Assembly: GCF_040869045.1 (NCBI RefSeq)
Contig: NC_090321.1
Location: 72,697,183-72,761,182, forward strand
Direction of reading: 5' to 3'
Length of the DNA stretch: 64,000 bases
Origin: Eurosta solidaginis
Taxonomy: Eukaryota > Arthropoda > Insecta > Diptera > Tephritidae
This document shows, piece by piece, positions 56,559 through 64,000 of this stretch. Both the position numbers and the translations under genes were made by a program. The notes below the pieces were generated by a model. It saw only the letters and a program-made list of their open reading frames with translations, was not told where the DNA came from and searched no databases. Each line of letters opens with the position of its first letter. Position 1 is the stretch's first letter.

Positions 56559-57992
56559 GCGACCATATATGTATACGATAAGCGATAGCACAATGGCTAC
56601 TTCGTGAAAATCAACGACAGCTCTTTTAGTTTGATTTCGATGGTCGTACGGTGAGGAAGTGTCGCACGCGCGCTTAAAACAGAGTACCAAAGAGTACGTG
56701 TGACATGTGTTCACCGTTCAAGCATTGAAATCAAACTAAATAAATAACTGATTTTGCTTTCGTGCTCGCTACGCGTTCGTGTTTACTAACACATTCTCAA
56801 TTTGGTAACCGTGTAAATGTAGTGGTGCCCACCGCTATTTATGATAGAGATCCAATTTTATGTATTTGGCCTGTTGCTAACACCGAACCTTTACGAATCT
56901 TTTCGGATCTTTTTTGACAAATATCCGGTCCGGTTTTTTTTGATTTAGTCGCTAAGCCCGCGATAAAATCTATGCAATAGCTTAAAAAAAGGTACCAATC
57001 GCATAAACAACGACTAATTTTACCAGTTTTATTATAAACATAACTGCTTTCATTTATACATTTCAAATTATGGAGGAATTTTCAAATTTCTTCGGCTCAC
57101 ATACATATATCGTTAAATCAACATTGCAAAAATTGTTGGAGCATGTGTTGCATGTGTGTTTAGTTTACGGCGACCATTTTTCTAATTTTAAAACTTACTT
57201 TGTTTATGATTTCAATCATAAAGGAACTTTTAAAATTACAACTGAAAATTCAGTTCGAGTTGTGAATCACAAAAGCGACATTACATATTTGTGGCTTTTA
57301 GTGCGAGCAAAGCCCCCGGTAAAGGCTAGTTTATCCTAAAACGCTTAATAATTTGAACATAATAAGAGCGGTGGCAGCTCTATTTTCCACATATGTATAA
57401 GGCCAAATACTCTCTCCTTATCAATCTTATGTGTCTTTGTATATTATTCTCTTCCTGTGTTTTTCGCCCCACATACCTGCATTTGATCGTCCTTCACCTA
57501 GCACTTAAATGTGCAAAGCGTGCCCGTATGAGAAAAAGGCTCATACGAGCCCTTTTGCCCATCGCTGTGGTAGAGCTACAGTTCGATTTCGAAGTTCACC
57601 TGGGATTTTTCGCTCATCTGCAAGCTGAACCGTATATATTTTTGCGTATGGTTTAGTTGAATTGAAAACGAAAGACAGGCTTGTTGGCTTTGTATACACG
57701 TTTTGTGAATTTGCAAATTAAAAAAAAAAAAATATACTAATGCGATGAAAAATAAAGTGATTGGTGACGGAAAGAATCAAATGGAACAACGAAACGTTTA
57801 GAAATGAAGCATAAAACCTAGAACATGTGTTCATAAGCCTTTTCATTATAAAAGAATACCTCCGTTATATTTAGAACGCAATAAATAGTGTAGTCGAGTC
57901 TTGAAGGGTACATAAAGCAAACTCGTTTTCGATTATACATTAGAATCGATAAGTTGGTTAGTCAACGATTTCTTCCGCTGTTATCTCAGAGT
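56559..57992. other. Unassigned DNA
   Basis: Holds two ORFs of 89 and 87 codons (57070-57339, 57393-57656) without recognisable domains; the first has normal amino-acid composition, the second is hydrophobic at its start. A short perfect hairpin (GCCCGTATGAG / CTCATACGAGC) lies near 57523-57552. There are no splice partners and no matches elsewhere in the window. Confidence 0.3.
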
Positions 57993-57995
57993 TAA

Positions 57996-58416
57996 AGGGC
58001 TAATTAAAATTCCTTAACTCTAACGCCATAGTCGTAACCATACCCATATCCCTAACCATCTCCAATGTGATCGATTAATGGTGCCTTAACCTAAAAATGG
58101 TGAAAATTTCATAAAAATAAAGAAAACGCAAACAATTACAAACATATTCCACAAAAAAAGTCTCTTGGTCGTATCCAACGTATCAAAACAATGAACAAAA
58201 TCTACAAAAAATTTATAAAATTCACCAACTCAAATATTTTTAGGTTATGGATATGGCATGAAACCAAAAACCAATTGGTTTGCTATGGTATGGTTATGGC
58301 GTTATCGTTATGGTATGGCACCATTAATCGATTACATTGATTTCCATAAGGTAGGTTCGATCAGCTGCTTTATCTGGTTATGGTTTTATGGTTATAAGTC
58401 ACCATTAATTGGCCCT
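57996..58416. mobile_element. MITE with AGGGCTAATTAA ends (TAA duplication)
   Basis: 421 bp; left AGGGCTAATTAA and right TTAATTGGCCCT, each flanked by TAA (57993-57995, 58417-58419). Subterminal parts are also inverted (GATCGATTAATGGTGCC / GGCACCATTAATCGATTAC). Its internal sequence (about 58070-58260) recurs at 58480-58660. Confidence 0.78.
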
Positions 58417-58419
58417 TAA

Positions 58420-58664
58420 AGCGGAGTCATTGGTGCCGATTGTCGTATCGCTGTAGTCGTATCTCTAATACGATACATTGTGATCGATTAATGATGCCTT
58501 AACCTAAAAATCGTGAAAATTTCGTAAAAATGAAGAAAACGCAAAAAATTACAAACATATTCCACAAAAAATAAGTCTCTTAGTCAAAAGTTATCCAAAA
58601 CAAAAAGAAAAATCTACAGAAAGTTATTAAATTCTCTAACTCAAATATTTTAAGTTATGGATAT
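58420..58664. mobile_element. Hybrid of MITE family 1 end and internal part of the preceding MITE
   Basis: Starts with the family 1 right end in reverse (AGCGGAGTCATTGGTGCCG), then switches near 58478 to sequence matching 58070-58260 (GATCGATTAATG.TGCCTTAACC). It shows that the two MITE families share or exchanged internal sequence. Confidence 0.6.
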
Positions 58665-59456
58665 AGCTGCAGACATTGGTGCTTTATCGGTAACCGTATC
58701 GGTAACCTTATAACAGCTGATTCGACCAACCTTATGGGAATCAATGCAAACGGCTATTGGTGTTGATAAGTTCGTAACCGTATCGTAGCCAACCAATTGG
58801 TTTTTGGTTTACCGTGGTAAAGCGCCAAATACACGACACGAACATTTCCGCGAACATTCCGCAATCTTGTTCACAGCTTTGGCCATACACCATACGAACT
58901 TTTGGCCGAACATTAGTTCTCTTTCAGACAGTGATGAATACGGACAATTGTGCTGCAGCAATATTGCTCGCTGTGGCAATTAAGCGTAAAAAAAAAAGGG
59001 AGAATCTTTGCTTTTTACTTGCCACAATGATGGCAAAGATTTATAGATTTCAATAAATTCACTCAGACATTTTTTATTGTCCATTTTACTTTTCCGCGCA
59101 CGTCTCTTCCGTTCAGAAATTACTACGATTATGAGCTATTTCGCCATACACGCACGAACAGTTCGCGCAAATGTTCGCCAAAAATTAAAATATTTTGACA
59201 GAAAATGTCGCAGAAACATGACATAACGGGAATGTTCGCGGAAATGTTCGTGTCGTGTATTTGGCGCTTAACGAGAAACAGCTGATTACGTTAGGGATAC
59301 GGCTACAGCGATACGACATACAGCACCAATGACTCCCGCTTGTGGTTACGACCTTAGTGTTACGATATGGCACCAATAATCGATTACATTGATTCCCATA
59401 AGGTTGGTCGAATCAGCTGTTATAAGGTTACCGATAACGCACCAATGTCTGCAGCT
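58665..59456. mobile_element. MITE family 1 copy with extra inverted half and a nested MITE
   Basis: Outer ends AGCTGCAGACATTGGTGC (58665) and GCACCAATGTCTGCAGCT (59456) are perfect inverted copies. The first 58665-59342 is a family 1 element interrupted at 58818; from 59343 an inverted copy of its first half follows. A 448-bp element sits inside (58821-59268). Confidence 0.72.
58821..59268. mobile_element. MITE with perfect 40-bp inverted ends, nested in family 1 (TAA duplication)
   Basis: AGCGCCAAATACACGACACG and 20 more bases are exactly inverted at 59229-59268. TAA flanks both sides (58818-58820, 59269-59271), and the sister copy at 59620-59635 shows the uninterrupted target region. An 80-codon ORF inside has no domain. 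Subterminal GAACATT/GTTCG motifs recur, a possible transposase-binding pattern. Confidence 0.88.
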
Positions 59457-59470
59457 TTATGTTGCATTTA

Positions 59471-59695
59471 AGCTGCAGACACTAGTGCTTTATCGGTAAC
59501 AGTACCGGTAGCCTTATAACAGCTGATTCGACCAAACTTATGGGAATCAATGCAATCGATTATTGGTGCCGCTAAGATCGTAACCGTATCGTAGCCAACC
59601 AATTGGTTTTTGGTTTACCGTCGAAACGATAAAAAGCTGATTACGTTAAGGATACGACTGCAGCGATACGACATACGGCACCAATGACTCCCGCT
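59471..59695. mobile_element. MITE family 1, complete copy
   Basis: 225 bp, collinear with 19622-19845 (GGTGCTTTATCGGTAAC, AACAGCTGATTCGACCAA, ACCAATTGGTTTTTGGTTTA). Flanks are TTA and TCA, an imperfect 3-bp duplication, which suggests later mutation. Confidence 0.8.
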
Positions 59696-60289
59696 TCAGC
59701 ATTGCAAAACTTTGTGTAGCGATATAAAAGTGCGGTCATATATTCATATCATCTTTCAAATCAATTAGCAAAGCGTTTTATGAATTTCCGCTTTAAGGCG
59801 CCTTAAGTTTAGAATATCATAAGTTACAATTTCAGAGATCGACTGCTAAAACATGTCTAAAAATGCCTCGAAAGGTGTTAAAATATGCGAAATGTCCTCC
59901 GTAACAATTATACGAAGACGGAGAAAAAAACGTTTGAGCTCTGTTATGAAATCTTTGCAAGAAATCTTGAAATTATTTATAGGGTTGTACTGATGGCTTT
60001 GTTGTACAGAAAATAAATGTATGTAAAAAAGTATTTTGAGCCGACACAATTTTGACCTCCGGTGTTGGTCGAACCAGGCTAATTTTTGTAAGTGCGGCCA
60101 AAAACACCACAGCAGACAAGTGTTCTGCATCGAAAAATATTAGGGATCGTACCTCGATTTCGGAGTAATTTTTCGGTTTTGCGTGAATATCTTTGAAAGA
60201 AACAAAAATTCGGCCAACGGGTTACTGATACGGAGTTCAAGACGCATCTTGTTCAACATTGTATTAAATTATTACCTCAACTTTAGCTT
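59696..60289. other. No recognised feature
   Basis: Only short ORFs (for example 60130-59846 minus) without domains. The right part may belong to the LOA-like fragment that follows. Confidence 0.35.
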
Positions 60290-60356
60290 CACACTATGGA
60301 CTATTTCCGTCTATGTGAGATCCCTACGAACCGACCAGTTCAAACTACCTTTGGAT
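60290..60356 (+). mobile_element. LOA-like element, 3' terminal fragment
   Basis: GTCTATGTGAGATCC..ACGAACCGACCAGTTCAAACTACCT matches the 3' end at about 10008-10051. It is 5' truncated, as expected for incomplete reverse transcription. Confidence 0.65.
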
Positions 60357-61223
60357 CCACATAACATTTTACAGTCATCAGTAAAAGAAAAGCAAGCGCA
60401 AAGCCCTTTGCAGTCATCCAGTGAGTTTTACAGCTCCGGCTCACGCTCAATTCTCACGGGAAAGCTCTGGATCATTGAGAGACTTGATAAGCAGATGTGA
60501 AATTTTCGCACACGTGAAATGTGATAGGCAGATGTCGCCCCTGTTTTTCATTTAACTCATACGGCGATAGGCTAAGGCAGCGTTGCCAAACTAAAAAGTA
60601 GTAATTAACAAATTGTCTGGCTCACAACTTGAACCAGACTTTTATCTGGATTTATGTGGCTCAATTCGTTGTTGTTGCATTTACATGCAAAATTATTTAT
60701 CTGGCTCAAGCGGCAGTTACTCACGAACGTGCGTACCAAAAACGTGTCAGCTGACACGACCTATCTTTTGAGTGTGCAATGTAAACGAAAACTCACCGAC
60801 GGTCAACGCACGTACGTACGTAGCCCGGAACGTAGAAATCAAAACAATTTTGATTTTTTCCGTAAGGACGTGTCAGCTGATCGCTCTCTCACAAGACAGA
60901 GTTGCCTATTAAACATTTGGTGTGCTATTTTTGGACCAATTGTAGTTATTATACAAAAAGGCCTAATGATTGTTTAAATTTTTGTTGAATTATCCTAAAA
61001 TTATTATATAAAATTGGAGGTTACAAATAAATGAACTAGAAATTCTTATTCAGTATTTGTTTCTGCCATTTGCACAATGAACAATTTTAATTCCAAAAGT
61101 TGATGTTTGCATAAGCATGCATGCAAACTGGTCAATGGCAGCAGTGCTTTGCTGTAAACAATACACACACAAATATGTCATGTACATGTACACAGACGCA
61201 CACATTGATTCCTACGGGCTTAA

Positions 61224-61569
61224 AGGCCCCATTACTGATACTTAGCATAGACTTGACTTGGCTTGAGAACTGTCACTTACAGTTCTGTTAAATGAACATT
61301 GCATGTTACTGATTACTCAAAACTTAGCAATACTTAACTTGACTTAGAAGTCTGTTGAATTTTAATTTTCTATGTAAGTTCTAAGTGACGTTTATATTTT
61401 GAGATGCCATTTGTTCGTTTCCATTTCATTTTGACATTTTGTCATACAAATTGACATTTATTGATAACGTTGCTAGGTTGTATGCGCTAAGTGGGGTATA
61501 ATCGTGGCTAAGTTGCTAAGTTTACGCCAAGTCAAGTCAAGTCTATGCTAAGTATCAGTAATGGAGCCT
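61224..61569. mobile_element. MITE with AGGCCCCATTACTGATAC ends, nested
   Basis: 346 bp with long inverted ends (CCATTACTGATACTTAGC, then ATAGACTTGACTTGGC) inverted at 61520-61569. Flanks are TAA and GAA. It lies inside 60709-61844, so it is a third layer. Confidence 0.8.
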
Positions 61570-61591
61570 GAAGAGTTCGGTCAAACGTGTT

Positions 61592-61801
61592 TCGTACGAC
61601 CATGGCGCAACGATACAAGGTGGCAGCATGGGACAGCTGATTATAAACTTTTTTTATTTGATTTGATACATTAACTTCCGGCGCAGTATGATTTTGGCAT
61701 TTGTCCATCGAATTTACAAAAACAAAGTAAATGAATTTTTATTCGTGTTTGTATGTATGTCGCCGTGCTGCCACCTTGTATCGTTCCGCCATGCGTACGA
61801 T
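61592..61801. mobile_element. MITE with CATGGCGCAACGATACAAGG ends, nested
   Basis: Arms CATGGCGCAACGATACAAGG and its near-perfect inverse near 61764-61793 enclose about 200 bp. The right half also occurs at 40815-40965, and the tip (GTATCGTTCCGCCATG) at 54896-54911, so the family is present at least three times. Confidence 0.7.
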
Positions 61802-61871
61802 AAACGTCCGTACGTACGGCACACGTCGGTGGGTAACTGCCGCTTCAGGATTTTGCCACCCGATGATGGCT

Positions 61872-63670
61872 CTTATGTGTTATCGCTGGTATCCGTTAAA
61901 TCCGCTTTGGTAACTACGCGTTTAGATCATATGCAAGTGGGCCTAAGAGTCGCTCGTTTTCCAACACATAACTGAAGCTAAAGCGTAAAATTTCCAAAAG
62001 TTTTATGAAGCAACCCTGATCAGAAAGAAGTATTGAACTGAGCAGAACATGGACATAGAAAAGTTGAATCCAAAGAAATTATGGTGTAATAACGAAAAAA
62101 TTGAAATTTCTGTACATCAATTTTGGAAAATAGTGAATACATAATAATTTGTATTATTAATTTCATAATATAATGGAAAATTTGCAAATAATAGTGGTCG
62201 AACTTACTAATTGATGATTGTAAAAAAGTGAGGAGATATGTAAAAGAAGAAACTTGAAATGCAGCAATTGTGCCATTGCATTTGATGTAAGAAAGAGATA
62301 ACCACACTTCTACCACTCGTGCTAATCGGCCAATAGATACGAGAAAAAAGGAGTTGGATTGTCAGCTGGGTCTGTCAACAGCAAAACTTTTGTTTGTCTC
62401 TTTGGTTTGTCTATCCATTCTTCCGCTGTCTACTTTATGCAAATTTGAAGAAAATCTGAATTACTAAACGTATAAAAGAATAATCAAGAAAGTAAGGAGG
62501 AATAGTTTAAAAAAGTTCGTGGTGTAGGCGGATTTTTTATATTGCTTAATTTTTAGACAATAGGAAAATAAAAATGCGAAAAAAATATGTAATTGCAAAG
62601 ACATTCCAGCAATTGAAAAAAAAGCTATCAAAAAGGCAATATTGATAAAGCAGCAGGGTAATAGGAATAAGTAAAACGCAATTGGAGAAGAACTAATAAA
62701 AATGTGCAATAAGTGGATACAAAGGAAAAACGAAATCAGAAAAACGGGAACGTAGAAACGACGCACGACTTTATCCATCCACCACTATATACTGGTAGGA
62801 AGAAAAGTGATGCGATAAATCTGAAACCTATTGAAGAAGGAATGTGCTTCAGAGGCTATAGATGAAAAAATATAGCAATTGCCGGAGTAACACTACGCAA
62901 AACATTTTTTTTGCATTTGAGGCCGATCCCAATTCGACAGCAAAATACAAGATCCTCATTGTTGTATCCAAATACTGCGTATCCAGGGCCAAAATGAGTC
63001 CATGGGTCAGGTAAGTCTGAATTTTTAACAAGGAATATATAAGTACATATCTCAGTATACATAGATATGTACGTATTTGTATTAAGTGAATGTGCATATA
63101 AGTATTTTGTTAAAATATTCACTAAACTATAAAATGTACAAAAAAAAAAAAAAAAAATGCGGGTTAGTACGAGGCATTACGTTCAGCTTTGCGCATTAGT
63201 TCTTCTGATTGTTCTGAAGAGACAATAAAGAAAATCCTGCCATAAAGCATTAATTTGAAAATAAATAAAATCATAACTTAAAATAATACAATTAATGAAC
63301 ATAACTTATGATATTATTGACCGAGACTTTATGAGGCGAAGATCTTCGATGAGAAAATTTGCTAAGTTAATTCATACGAAGGAGTTAAGAAAGAAGGTTA
63401 GGGCGTTTATTTATGCATATACTTTCTTACATACAAAATGCATATATGAATGAATGTCCGTACATATAAGCATCCTAAAAAAAAGCAAGTCCTAAAACTT
63501 TTAAATACCTATGCTACTTTTGATTATAATTAAATTTGTGCCAAAATACTTACCACTTCAAAAACACCCTCTTCCAAATTCTTTAGGGGGAACAATGTGA
63601 ATATATATATATCACGATAAAGGGTCGCCTTGTATGAAGACTCACTTGGTTTCGAATAGTTCGGAGAGGT
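61872..63670. other. Unassigned AT-rich DNA
   Basis: Short ORFs only (for example 62316-62020 and 62778-62464, minus), rich in Phe/Ile/Leu as expected by chance in AT-rich DNA. An A run is at 63138-63155. No repeat partners are in the window. Confidence 0.35.
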
Positions 63671-64000
63671 GCGACCAATAACAAATTGTCATCAATGTCC
63701 TCTAACGGACGGAGTATTCGGTACGATTGCTGTTGCATGTTCTCTAAAATGTAGATCCTGATCGAACGTCACACCCAAGATTTTAGGATGTAAAACAGTC
63801 CGTATCGCGAAGCCATCTACGTGGATGTTCAATATGGTCGACATTTGGAGCGTCCATGTTGGAAATAAGGTCGCCGATGATTTGGTCGGTGACAATTTCA
63901 GTTTTCTCCAGACAAAAAAAACTGGAGAGATCAGGGAGGTAGCTGTGTATTTTGTTACAAAGCTCATCGGCCGGGGTGCCTGGGCCTGTGGCAATTATTG
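63671..64000 (-). mobile_element. Jockey-like element, deleted 3' fragment
   Basis: The minus strand starts at the window edge just after the YADD region (part matching about 20340) and continues to LGVTFDQDLHF near 63770. It then jumps at about 63712 to the last coding bases (GAGGACATTGATGACAATTT), deleting the whole C-terminal region between. It is truncated by the window end. Confidence 0.78.

Larger units (their letters stand above)
60709..61844. mobile_element. DNA element with AGCGGCAGTTAC ends (TCA duplication), nested in repeat B
   Basis: 1136 bp; ends AGCGGCAGTTAC and GTAACTGCCGCT with further imperfect pairing (ACGAACGTGCGTAC). TCA flanks both sides and occurs once in the empty copy of repeat B. 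The ORF at 60654-60977 crosses its edge and is not a gene. Two smaller MITEs lie inside. Confidence 0.82.
60419..61868 (+). repeat. Interspersed repeat B, copy 2, interrupted
   Basis: Follows 26536-26880 from CAGTGAGTTTTACAGC to ATTTATCTGGCTCA, is interrupted at 60708, and resumes at 61845 with CAGGATTTTGCCACC..GATGATGG. Copy 1 gives the uninterrupted target (CTGGTTCAGGATT). Confidence 0.78.

Noticed and set aside
57070..57656. Two ORFs of 89 and 87 codons as genes
   Set aside because: Length is within chance expectation, no domain, no splice signals linking them, and they are surrounded by MITEs.

Overview
The window looks like nuclear DNA of a higher fly. The genes have short introns with insect splice sites, intergenic DNA is AT-rich, and most of the sequence is transposable elements and their debris. 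The repeat types (LOA-, R1- and jockey-like non-LTR elements with CAA-type or poly(A) tails, a tRNA-derived SINE, many short inverted-repeat elements with 3-bp TAA target duplications) suggest a tephritid-like fruit fly. That placement rests on remembered repeat families and is an inference.

Only two host genes are well supported. A minus-strand gene at 13439-18421 has seven coding exons and encodes a Rabaptin-5-like early-endosome Rab effector ending in a FYVE zinc finger. A plus-strand gene at 35684-37260 encodes the 40S ribosome assembly factor LTV1; its first coding exon is the ATG alone. Two short possible exons or ORFs (23400-23495, 28788-28907) are weak.

Layout: 1-4494 holds decayed LOA-like fragments, a SINE fragment and unassigned DNA. 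4506-10051 is a full-length LOA-like element with an 11-bp target duplication and broken ORFs. 10197-12408 holds two deleted pieces of a jockey-like element. 12836-18421 is a short inverted-repeat element and the Rabaptin gene, two of whose introns carry repeats. 18966-23253 is a full-length minus-strand jockey-like element with a 13-bp duplication and a nested MITE. 23400-29390 is dense in palindromic elements, including an A-B-A'-B' structure at 26895-28271. 29395-34763 is an R1-clade element with both ORFs intact. LTV1 follows, then a broken non-LTR element (37721-40562), a pair of MITEs, and a Harbinger-like remnant (42355-43478). 49273-54601 is an LTR retrotransposon with almost identical 1.47-kb LTRs that has lost most of its coding region; it lies inside a tandem repeat. 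55180-56257 is a 1.1-kb hexanucleotide array. 56290-61868 is a nest of short DNA elements inserted into each other, and the window ends in another jockey-like fragment.

The two host genes do not obviously work together. The mobile elements form a layered record: several insertion sites can be reconstructed because an empty copy of the same target exists elsewhere in the window. I saw no CRISPR array, rRNA gene, functional tRNA gene or prokaryotic operon.
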